Of a stretch of DNA of 10,487 nucleotides, positions 1 through 6,092 are shown one piece after another; position 1 is the first letter of the stretch; the number at the start of each line of letters is the position of its first letter. A program made the translations under genes and the position numbers. A model generated the notes under the pieces. It did no database searches. It had not been told where the DNA came from and saw nothing but the letters and a program-made list of their open reading frames with translations. This stretch comes from Bradyrhizobium sp. (lineage in GTDB: Bacteria; Pseudomonadota; Alphaproteobacteria; Rhizobiales; Xanthobacteraceae): the NCBI GenBank assembly GCA_028290305.1, contig JAQGKC010000404.1:1-10487 (forward strand). The letters run 5' to 3'.

Positions 1-159
1 CTTGTAAATCCATGAGGTGCGGTGAACGCCGAGATAGATGAAGAGCCCCTGCACCACGCTGTCTGGGACGAGCCCCCGAAATTCAAATTCTCGAAGCGAC
101 GTGATGTGCTCGTCAGTTAGCTTTCGCGCCTTCCGAGCCTTTGGCTTTTTCCCTGTCAT
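1..159 (-). CDS. Unknown protein, 5' part only (runs off left edge)
   Basis: An open frame begins at the ATG at 159-157 and stays open for 53 codons to the first base of the window, so the C-terminus is missing. The N-terminus is strongly basic (begins MTGKKPKARKARKLTDEH) and is followed by a stretch that could be helical. I do not recognise a family. AGGGA lies only about 2 bases before the ATG, so the ribosome site is poorly spaced. The 11-bp tandem repeat at 148-169 overlaps the start. The gene lies downstream of, and on the same strand as, the truncated tRNA-Gly and its promoter, in a segment visibly richer in A and T than the rest. That fits an integrated element, but no integrase or phage motif is visible. 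It could also be a chance open frame. Confidence 0.45.
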   Translation of the reverse strand, partial: MTGKKPKARKARKLTDEHITSLREFEFRGLVPDSVVQGLFIYLGVHRTSWIYK

Positions 160-169
160 TTCCCTGTCA
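148..169. repeat. 11-bp perfect tandem duplication at the start of the left-edge gene
   Basis: TTTCCCTGTCA occurs twice back to back, at 148-158 and 159-169. On the minus strand the repeat supplies the AGGGA-like sequence and the ATG of the partial gene. Eleven bases is not a multiple of three, so the duplication changes frame upstream of the start. Confidence 0.85.
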
Positions 170-311
170 ATCTGCGGTTTGAGAAGTCCCGTTTTGCGGG
201 GTTTTCGGCGCTCAGATGGCAGGGATATGGTACAGGAAATCGCTGTACGGCAGGAACTTCCTCAATGTTTATGGGGTCTTTTGAATTCGTGGTTAAAATG
301 GCGTTTTTAGA

Positions 312-348
312 TTGGGAAGCTGCCGTTCTACCATTGAACTACGCCCGC
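312..348 (-). pseudogene. Truncated tRNA-Gly(CCC): 5' half only
   Basis: On the minus strand from 348 down to 312 the sequence reads as the 5' half of a bacterial glycine tRNA. It has acceptor strand GCGGGCG (348-342), TA at positions 8-9, a D arm GTTC...GAAC, an anticodon stem 5' strand GCAGC (323-319) and a loop TTCCCAA (318-312) with anticodon CCC. It closely resembles the first half of E. coli glyU. The next bases (TCTAAAAACG) do not pair with GCAGC, and no T-arm (GGTTCGA type) or acceptor 3' strand follows in the remaining 311 bases. The gene is therefore cut at the 3' edge of the anticodon loop, a classic crossover point of tRNA-targeting integrases. Another intact glycine tRNA must serve the cell. 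Confidence 0.8.
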
Positions 349-365
349 GGTCGCTTGGCTCACCT

Positions 366-394
366 GATTTAGCCGAGACCGCGCGGTCCGCCAA
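366..394 (-). promoter_or_regulatory. Probable promoter of the truncated tRNA-Gly
   Basis: Reading the minus strand, TTGGCG (394-389) and TAAATC (371-366) are separated by 17 bases, with the tRNA 5' end 18 bases past the -10 box. The spacer contains a perfect GC palindrome GACCGCGCGGTC (377-388). This is a good sigma-70-type match for a tRNA promoter. If active, it now transcribes through the tRNA stub into the partial gene at 159-1. The rest of the gene-free stretch 160-505 holds no other gene that I can see. Confidence 0.55.
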
Positions 395-478
395 GCGGGT
401 TGACGCGTTGCCTAACGCTCTTTGCCTGGGGTCTTAACCGAACCGAAACTTTCCAGTCGCGCCCGTTTATGACGGTGC

Positions 479-484
479 TATGAT
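479..484 (+). promoter_or_regulatory. Possible -10 box for the ogt operon
   Basis: TATGAT at 479-484 is a near-consensus -10 hexamer placed 21 bases before the ATG at 506. No convincing -35 box lies at the proper distance, so this is a weak call resting on one hexamer. Confidence 0.3.
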
Positions 485-505
485 CCTTTTGGGGTGGCGG
501 GCGTA

Positions 506-1084
506 ATGACGGGGCGCGGGTACACGATATTCGATACGGGAATCGGCCGATGCGGCATCGCATGGGGCGAACAGGGCGTCGTCGGCGTGCAGTTGCCGCA
601 AGCGCGCGAGATCGAAACCCGGGGGCGCCTGCTGCGGCAATATCCCGACGCCCGCGAGCTTCGTCCGCCGATGAATGTCGAGACCGCGATCGACGGCATT
701 GCGGCGCTGCTGCGCGGCCAGACTCCCGATTTTTCCGACGTTACGCTCGATATGAAGGGCATTTCGGCGTTTAACGCGCGCGTTTACGAATTCGCGCGGA
801 CGATTCCGCGCGGCGAAACCCGAAGTTATGGTGAAGTAGCCGCTATCCTGCGGGCTTCGGGCGCCGCGCACGCGGTCGCCCAGGCGATTTCCCGCAATCC
901 CTTCATGATCATCGTGCCATGCCATCGCGTGCTCGAAACCGGCGGCTACGCGGACAAGATTTCCCCGAATGGCGGCAGTATCTCCAAGCGCCGGTTACTT
1001 TCGATCGAAGGCGCGCTGGGTCCGAGCAGCAAAACCCTGTTCGACGTGCTGCTTCCCGTTGCTCCACCCCGCCTGCAGGGCTAA
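506..1084 (+). CDS. ogt: Methylated-DNA--[protein]-cysteine S-methyltransferase
   Basis: Suicide DNA-repair protein that moves an alkyl group from O6-alkylguanine (and O4-alkylthymine) in DNA to its own cysteine. The C-terminal DNA-binding domain shows the active-site motif IIVPCHRV with the acceptor Cys at residue 139 (counting from the ATG at 506). It is preceded by the AVAQAISRNP segment with the family's Asn-Pro and followed by GGY and the KRRLLSIEG tail. The fold begins with ISAFNARVYEFARTIPRGET, the usual entry into this domain. The start is uncertain: a GTG at 494 in the same frame would add four residues. I prefer 506 because the protein then starts about eight residues before the FDTGIG segment, which I recall as typical of rhizobial homologues. 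The stop lies nine bases before the AraC-type gene, suggesting cotranscription. I infer a role in alkylation repair. Confidence 0.93.
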   Translation: MTGRGYTIFDTGIGRCGIAWGEQGVVGVQLPQAREIETRGRLLRQYPDARELRPPMNVETAIDGIAALLRGQTPDFSDVTLDMKGISAFNARVYEFARTIPRGETRSYGEVAAILRASGAAHAVAQAISRNPFMIIVPCHRVLETGGYADKISPNGGSISKRRLLSIEGALGPSSKTLFDVLLPVAPPRLQG

Positions 1085-1093
1085 AATTGCGGC

Positions 1094-1933
1094 ATGACCG
1101 CAACCACCCTTTTGCAGCGTCAATCCATCACGGTATCCGACTTCCGCTGCAGCGCCGGACCGGGCGACACGCCGTTCGTGGAACAGCATAGCCGTCACTC
1201 GATCTCCTATGTGCGCAAAGGCAGCTTCGGCTGCCGCAGCCGCGGACGATACTTCGAACTGGTAGCGGGATCGATCCTGGTCGGCCATCCCGGCGATGAA
1301 TATGTCTGCAGCCACGAGCATGTCTGCGGCGATGAGTGCCTGTCGTTTTTCTTGAGTCCTGAACTGGTGGAAGCGATCGGCGATCGCACTGAGATCTGGC
1401 AAATCGGCTGCGCACCGCCGCTGCCCGAATTGATGGTGCTCGGCGAACTTGCACAAGCCGCGGCCGATGGCCGCAGCGATGTCGGTCTCGACGAGATCGG
1501 ACGGGTGTTCGCAAACCGCTTTGTCGAGGTGGTCTCCGGGCGGCCGCAAAAGTCCGTGCCGGCAGCGGCCCGGGATCGCCGCCGCGCGGTGGAAACGGCC
1601 TTGTGGATCGACGCGCATTCGCATCGCCAGATCGACCTGGAAGACGCCGCCGGTCAGGCTGACATCAGCCCATTCCACTTCCTGCGACTGTTCTCGAGCG
1701 TGCTCGGCGTCACCCCGCATCAGTATCTGGTGCGCTCGCGGCTGCGCCATGCGGCGCGCCGACTGGCCGACGATGACAGCTCGATCACCGATATCGCCTA
1801 CGATGTCGGATTCGGCGATCTCTCCAACTTCGTACGCACGTTCCACCGCGCCGCGCGGGTTTCGCCGCTGCGGTTCCGTCAGGCCTCGCGCGGAAACCGC
1901 AAGATTTTCCAAGATCGGCTCGCGGTGCACTGA
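1094..1933 (+). CDS. AraC-family transcriptional regulator with a Cys/His cluster
   Basis: A 279-residue regulator. The C-terminal third (about 165-265) is a two-helix-turn-helix AraC/XylS domain: first HTH around [19 protein letters not shown], then [20 protein letters not shown], the family's signature second motif. The N-terminal half looks like a cupin-type sensor. It contains a compact C72-x-H74-x-H76-x-C78-x3-C82 cluster inside [12 protein letters not shown], with further cysteines at 19, 47 and 106. Such a group could bind metal or react with thiol-reactive or alkylating agents; this is inference. The ATG at 1094 is nine bases after ogt and has no clear Shine-Dalgarno (AGGG about 13 bases upstream), so translation may depend on coupling. 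It probably controls the downstream VOC and SRPBCC genes. The effector is unknown. Confidence 0.9.
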   Translation: MTATTLLQRQSITVSDFRCSAGPGDTPFVEQHSRHSISYVRKGSFGCRSRGRYFELVAGSILVGHPGDEYVCSHEHVCGDECLSFFLSPELVEAIGDRTEIWQIGCAPPLPELMVLGELAQAAADGRSDVGLDEIGRVFANRFVEVVSGRPQKSVPAAARDRRRAVETALWIDAHSHRQIDLEDAAGQADISPFHFLRLFSSVLGVTPHQYLVRSRLRHAARRLADDDSSITDIAYDVGFGDLSNFVRTFHRAARVSPLRFRQASRGNRKIFQDRLAVH

Positions 1934-1977
1934 CTAGGGTGACCCCGGATCGCGCGTCCTCGAACGCGCATTTGACT

Positions 1978-1981
1978 GGAG
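1978..1981 (+). promoter_or_regulatory. Ribosome binding site of the VOC gene
   Basis: GGAG six bases before the ATG at 1988. It favours this short frame over the longer frame that opens at 1939, whose translation is Arg-rich and resembles no protein. Confidence 0.7.
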
Positions 1982-1987
1982 ATCATC

Positions 1988-2347
1988 ATGTACGACCACA
2001 TCGGACTGAAAGTTGGAAATCTCGATGCCAGCGTGCGTTTCTACACGGAAGCATTGGCGCCGCTCGGATATGTGCTTTGTTCGCGCGACGACTCAGGCGC
2101 GGGCTTTGGTCCCAAGGACGAGCCGGCGCTCTGGCTTTATGCGCACAAGGGACCTGTCGGTGCCGGCGCCCACATCGCGTTCCGCGCGCCCGATCACGCC
2201 GCCATCAAGAAGTTTCACGCGGCCGGGTTGAAGGCCGGAGGCCGCGACAATGGCGCTGCCGGCCCGCGGGCCGATTACAGCCCGACCTATTTCGCCGCGT
2301 TCCTGATCGATCCCGACGGCAACAATGTCGAGGCGGTTTGCACCTAG
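1988..2347 (+). CDS. VOC-fold (glyoxalase/dioxygenase superfamily) protein
   Basis: A 119-residue single-unit vicinal-oxygen-chelate protein. It begins MYDHIGLKVGNLDASVRFY, the usual first strand and helix of the fold, and ends FLIDPDGNNVEAV. The expected metal ligands are present: His4, His62 (AHIAF) and Glu115 (NNVEAV), so it probably binds a divalent metal as a dimer. Members act as lyases, dioxygenases or resistance proteins on small molecules, and the substrate cannot be read from the sequence. It lies 54 bases after the AraC-type gene and 15 bases before the SRPBCC gene, so it is likely the first structural gene under that regulator. It is cytoplasmic, with no signal peptide. Confidence 0.88.
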   Translation: MYDHIGLKVGNLDASVRFYTEALAPLGYVLCSRDDSGAGFGPKDEPALWLYAHKGPVGAGAHIAFRAPDHAAIKKFHAAGLKAGGRDNGAAGPRADYSPTYFAAFLIDPDGNNVEAVCT

Positions 2348-2362
2348 CGCAGGACACTTCAC

Positions 2363-2764
2363 ATGGCCTCCATCCACAAAGACATTCCGATCGATGCTCA
2401 CCCCGACGACGTCTGGGCCGCGGTGCGCGATTTCGGCGCGCTGCATAGGCAGCTGGTGCCGGGATTCGTGCTTGATGCGCGTCTCGACGGCGACGCGCGC
2501 ATCGTGACCTTTGCCAATGGCACGGTGGCGCGCGAACTGCTGGTCGATTGCGATGACGCCCGGCGGCGGCTGGTCTATGCCGCGATCAGCGAACGGCTGA
2601 AACAGCACAGCGCGTCAGTGCAAGTGCTCGCAGATGGCGACGGGCGCAGCCGGCTGATCTGGACCGTTGATCTTCTGCCCAACGAAATCGCGCCCTATGT
2701 CGATGGCCAGATGGATCAGGCCGCCCTTGCGATGCAGAAAGCATTAGGGCGCCACGCCGCATAG
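2363..2764 (+). CDS. SRPBCC-fold (polyketide cyclase/START-like) protein
   Basis: A 133-residue protein with the START/Bet-v1-like pattern. It has an opening strand MASIHKDIPIDAHPDDVWAA leading into the helix VRDFGALHRQLVPG, a run of beta strands (residues about 34-105), and a long C-terminal helix (IAPYVDGQMDQAALAMQKAL). The fold forms a hydrophobic pocket for small molecules or lipids. No substrate can be deduced. AGGA sits eight bases before the ATG, and the gene is 15 bases after the VOC gene, so the two are almost certainly cotranslated from one message. The pairing suggests the two proteins handle the same compound; this is inference. Confidence 0.85.
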   Translation: MASIHKDIPIDAHPDDVWAAVRDFGALHRQLVPGFVLDARLDGDARIVTFANGTVARELLVDCDDARRRLVYAAISERLKQHSASVQVLADGDGRSRLIWTVDLLPNEIAPYVDGQMDQAALAMQKALGRHAA

Positions 2765-2876
2765 CCGGGCCAGCGTGATCTTTCTCACAGAAGAGGGCGC
2801 TCGTTCTCCCTAGCCTCGCCTGGTGCGTCCGGTTTGCGCCGCTTTCCGTGGTGCTTGCGCATGCGAGGACAGAATC

Positions 2877-3332
2877 ATGACTGGAGCTGACAAGGTGGTT
2901 TGCCAGGCGGCCACGCTGCTGCTGCTGTTTATCCTCACATCAGCGCCGGCGAAGGCGCAATTCGCAGGCTTAGGCGGCGGAGGCGGCGGCGACATGATGA
3001 CCCAGATGGCGCCGATGCTCGAAATGATGAAGGCGAAGATGGGCAAGCGCCGCTTCGGCATGATGATGCAGACCATAGGGCCGATGATGAGCCAGATGAT
3101 GGAAGGCGGAGGCGGCGGTTTCGGCGGAATGGTCGGCGGCGGCAGAATCCCTGGCGGGTTTGGCGGCGGCGCGGGTTTTGCGCCGGAAGGTTACGGAATG
3201 AGCACGGGCGGCGGGGACATCATGGGCATGCTCGGCAGTGGCGGTGGCGGCGAAATGATGAGCATGATTCCGCAGTTGATGCGGATGGCCAATTTCGGCG
3301 GCGGCGGTCACCGGCGTCACCGGCGGCGGTAG
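2877..3332 (+). CDS. Secreted glycine- and methionine-rich protein, unknown function
   Basis: A 151-residue protein. The start at ATG 2877 is chosen because GAGGA lies seven bases upstream (2865-2869) and it gives a clean signal peptide: a short N-region, the hydrophobic run LLLLFIL, then APAKA, with likely cleavage before Gln28. A GTG at 2823 is in frame but would bury that signal. The mature part is about one-third glycine and contains 23 methionines, many as MM or MMM pairs in two Met-rich helical-looking blocks (39-76 and 115-138) separated by glycine runs. It ends in a basic tail HRRHRRR. I do not recognise the family. Met-rich secreted proteins can bind copper, but nothing here proves that. 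The gene stands between the SRPBCC gene and the convergent exporter gene, with no clear shared promoter. Confidence 0.7.
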   Translation: MTGADKVVCQAATLLLLFILTSAPAKAQFAGLGGGGGGDMMTQMAPMLEMMKAKMGKRRFGMMMQTIGPMMSQMMEGGGGGFGGMVGGGRIPGGFGGGAGFAPEGYGMSTGGGDIMGMLGSGGGGEMMSMIPQLMRMANFGGGGHRRHRRR

Positions 3333-3339
3333 TCATTTT

Positions 3340-4783
3340 TCAGGACAATGCGGGGCGAACGTCCGGAACCGCGCCGACCTTTGGTCCCCATCGCGTCAGA
3401 ACAACGCTGAAACAGGACAGCACGCCGAGCACCACCATGGAAGCCGCCGCCAGCGCGAAGAAATTCGCGGCGGTCGCCTCGTGCATCGACAGCCACCAGC
3501 CGCCTAACCCGATAAACAACAGCCGCGCGCTTTGCGCCAGCACCGGCCCAACAACCTTGGCGGCGCCCTGCGATGAAAAATACATCGACGACGCCAGCCC
3601 GATGAACGCGTACATAGGTGCCGCGGTCGACAGATATTGCCGGCTGGCGGCGCGCACGCCGGGATCGTGGGTGAAGATGTTGACCCAGAGATCCGGGAAG
3701 ATCGCGATGAAGGTGGCGATCGCGCCGACCGAAACGAACGAGAGGAAGCCCGCGATCCAGGCAACCCGCCTCGCGCGCGCGATCCGTGCCGCGCCGATTG
3801 CCATCCCGATCATCGGCACCGAGGCGATGCCGAACGCGAACGCAACCGACGTCAGCATGAACTCCAGCCGCGCGCCAATGCCGTATCCGGCCAGAATCGC
3901 GGTGCCGAACCTAGCCAGCAAGTGCGTGAAAATGCTGATGGTCAGCACCGACTGCACCGGCGAAAGACAGGAGATGACGCCGACTTTCAAAATGTCGACG
4001 AACATCGTCCTTCGAATTTGAAGCCCCCTGATCTTGGGAACGACACGCGCCCGCCCCGAAAAGATATACCATCCCATGACCGATATGCTGATCGAGTAGG
4101 CGATCAGCGAACCCGCGGCGACGCCGCGCATACCGAATTGTGGGATCGGACCGAGGCCGAGACCGAGCGTACCGCCGAGAATGATCTGGCAGACGGCGGA
4201 AGACAGAATCATCAGCGAAGGCAATTTCATGTTGCCGGTGCCACGCAGAACTCCCGCCATGGTGTTCATCAGCCAGGGAAGGACGGCGCCTCCGAAAAAA
4301 ATTTCGCACATAGGCGATCGCTTGTGCCAGCACGTTGCCGCGGCCGCCGAGCAATTCCAGGAGTGCAGGCCCGAAGACAAGCATGCCCAGCATGAACGTC
4401 AGCCCGAAGCAGATGCCGATCAGCAGCGCATGCGCGGCGAGCGTCGAGGCGCGATCGACATCTCTGGCACCGAGTGCCCGCGCGATCGCGGATGCCACGC
4501 CGCCACCCATCGCCCCGCCCGACATGGTCATGGTCAGAATCACGCAGGGAAACACCAGCGCCATCGCAGCCAGCGACTCGACGCCGAGCCGGCCGATGTA
4601 GGATGTCTCGGCGATCACCACACAGGTGCTTGCGCTAAGCGCAATCACGTTGGGCCATGCAAGCCATATCAGCGTGCGCAGGATCGGGCCATCGAGCAGT
4701 GTATTCTTCGCCGACGGCTGAGGTGGCGGAAGCGGACGCTCCTCTTCGTCTACGGGTATCTCAGCGACGGCGATGTCGGGCAA
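3340..4783 (-). pseudogene. MATE-family multidrug exporter, interrupted by a one-base frameshift
   Basis: Inner-membrane drug/cation antiporter of the MATE (NorM/DinF-like) family. The N-terminal part (frame from the TTG at 4783, with GGGGAG about ten bases upstream) reads through the first half: ILRTLIWLAWPNVIALSAST, then AETSYIGRLG and AMALVFPCVILTMTMSGGAMG. It stays convincing to AIAYVRNFF and then turns into an Arg-rich, non-protein-like tail. The rest of the exporter continues in another frame from FFGGAVLPWLMNTMAGVLRG through many membrane segments to the stop at 3340. The switch coincides with a run of seven T on the coding strand (plus strand 4295-4301). Removing one T joins the halves as YVRNFFGGAVLPW, giving about 480 residues, the normal size. 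It may be a true pseudogene, a sequencing error, or a slippage site. Confidence 0.85.
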
Positions 4784-4853
4784 TTCGGATTTTCTCCCCG
4801 GGCCCGATCTAAATGCCGCGCCGCAACTTTCCTAACACCGATCAAGCCGGATA

Positions 4854-4874
4854 CCATGCGCGCCGGACGCATGG
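4854..4874. terminator. Hairpin between the two minus-strand genes
   Basis: CCATGCG (4854-4860) and CGCATGG (4868-4874) form a perfect 7-bp stem with a 7-base loop. A second small palindrome GCGATTAAATCGC lies nearby at about 4885-4897. They follow the stop at 4920 on the minus strand, so they may end that transcript. No T-tract follows, so the terminator role is uncertain. Confidence 0.3.
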
Positions 4875-4919
4875 GCCGCCTGCGCGATTAAATCGCTGTC
4901 AGTACAAGTAGCGATCCGA

Positions 4920-5966
4920 TCAGCCGATCGACCAGACAAACGGCGGGACGCCGCCGGCCGAGGGTTTCATGCCGACGCCGATGCCGCGACCGCAACCGGC
5001 TGCGAGGCCTTCGAACAATCCCTCCAGCACGCTGGAGCAGGCCGGGTGATAATCGCTGACATCGGCCATCAGCTTCCAGGTCTGCTGCCGAATTGTCTGT
5101 TGCCGGATTTCGAAAGCGCCGCTGGATTCGCTGATTTCGGCCGCGTCGTCCTGCGCTTCAAACAGCGCGCGGAGGAATGCGGTGAAATCCCTGGCGGCTC
5201 CGCGGCTCGTCGCAAAGCCGCGCGCGATCTCGTCGAAGTACTGCATGCCGATCAGTTTGCCGGTCAGGTGCAGCAGATAGCTGGCATCTTCTGGGCCGAA
5301 CAGTTGCACCATGACAGGTGCGGCGGTCCGCACATATTCCATCGCGTAATTGCGATAGGCTTTTTCCAGTCGCGGCTTAGGCCAGCTTGCGACCGGCAAC
5401 GCCGGCGCCTTATCGGCATCGAATAACGGAGCTTCGAGGTGTCGCGCGAACACCAGGCGCTGGTCGATCTCGAGCGCATGGTCGTATTCGCAGTAATAGC
5501 CTTCAAGCCCGTCCTGGCCGTCGACGCTCTGCTTGGTGCAGACGAAGCCTAGTCTGGGGTTGCCGAACGCGACGCCGTTGTTGGCGTGCCATCCGCGCAG
5601 CATCGCGCGTGACACTTCGCCGGGCACGCCGCAGATCGCCGTGCCCCGCCAGATCCAGCGCGGCGGCGGATAGCGGATCCAGGCCTTGCGGTCGGTCTCA
5701 TAGATGTACTCGACCGAGACGCCGCCGATCCAGTTGGAGAGATAATGATACTGCGCCGCCGCCACCGCCGGCGGCAGATGGCTGAGGCCGAGTTTTTCCA
5801 GGCCGGGCAGGAAACGCTCCTGCTGCTGGCGGCGAAACACCCGGAATACGAATTCGGCGGCGTCAGCGGTGCCGCGCCGCGTCACGACGGTGAGAATGAG
5901 GCCGGAAATAGGCGTGGTAGAGGTCGGCGACGCTGCGCCATTTGCGCCATTGTGCCTGCTGCGCAT
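4920..5966 (-). CDS. Uncharacterised conserved-looking protein, probably frameshifted near its 5' end
   Basis: A frame of 348 codons from the ATG at 5966, with GGAGGA seven bases upstream. From residue 23 on it reads as a well-packed globular protein with many aromatics, five cysteines (112, 143, 159, 310, 325) and a Gly-rich C-terminus ([19 protein letters not shown]). There is no signal peptide or membrane segment. I do not recognise the family with confidence. The first 22 residues are low-complexity. In the overlapping frame starting at ATG 5985 (GGGAG about five bases upstream) the same DNA reads [20 protein letters not shown] and then DLYHAYFR, which would continue naturally into [10 protein letters not shown] if one base near 5900-5904 were removed. 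I infer that 5985 is the ancestral start. An imperfect 15-bp tandem repeat (5080-5109) encodes [10 protein letters not shown] near the C-terminus. Confidence 0.7.
   Translation of the reverse strand: MRSRHNGANGAASPTSTTPISGLILTVVTRRGTADAAEFVFRVFRRQQQERFLPGLEKLGLSHLPPAVAAAQYHYLSNWIGGVSVEYIYETDRKAWIRYPPPRWIWRGTAICGVPGEVSRAMLRGWHANNGVAFGNPRLGFVCTKQSVDGQDGLEGYYCEYDHALEIDQRLVFARHLEAPLFDADKAPALPVASWPKPRLEKAYRNYAMEYVRTAAPVMVQLFGPEDASYLLHLTGKLIGMQYFDEIARGFATSRGAARDFTAFLRALFEAQDDAAEISESSGAFEIRQQTIRQQTWKLMADVSDYHPACSSVLEGLFEGLAAGCGRGIGVGMKPSAGGVPPFVWSIG
5080..5109. repeat. Imperfect 15-bp tandem duplication within a gene
   Basis: GTCTGCTGCCG at 5080-5090 recurs as GTCTGTTGCCG at 5095-5105, with a period of 15 bases. 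On the minus strand it encodes two copies of a five-residue unit ([10 protein letters not shown]), preserving frame. Confidence 0.6.
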
Positions 5967-6039
5967 GGTCTTGTCCTCCGGTCATTTTTGCTCCCATGCT
6001 CGCGCTTGTCGTTCTCGCGCGTAATTCACGGCAAACGTC

Positions 6040-6069
6040 TTGAACGAACGCCGGCTTGCCGCATTGTAA
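6040..6069 (+). promoter_or_regulatory. Possible promoter of the PQQ-dehydrogenase gene
   Basis: TTGAAC (6040-6045) and TTGTAA (6064-6069) are 18 bases apart, and the -10 box ends 23 bases before the ATG at 6093. The -10 match is poor. The position in the 107-bp divergent intergenic region is right, but the call is weak. Confidence 0.3.
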
Positions 6070-6092
6070 AGGCGACATTTGGGAAACCAACC

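Noticed and set aside
38..310. Plus-strand open frame of 90 codons at the left edge
   Set aside because: It overlaps the minus-strand partial gene and runs on towards the tRNA stub; the translation is Ser/Arg-rich without any protein-like pattern.
1..348. A group I intron splitting the tRNA-Gly gene
   Set aside because: No intron core motifs were recognisable, and no 3' tRNA half was found in the window. An integration or deletion scar is simpler, though the 3' half could lie off the edge.
995..1930. Long minus-strand open frame of 311 codons opposite the AraC-type gene
   Set aside because: It is a mirror of a high-GC coding region; the plus strand carries a clear AraC/XylS domain.
2900..4021. 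Long plus-strand frame across the Gly/Met-rich gene and the exporter
   Set aside because: The translation is Arg/Asp-rich and spans two real genes on different frames and strands.
5745..6092. N-terminal extension of the PQQ dehydrogenase
   Set aside because: It covers the divergent gene and would put the lipoprotein signal in the middle of the protein.
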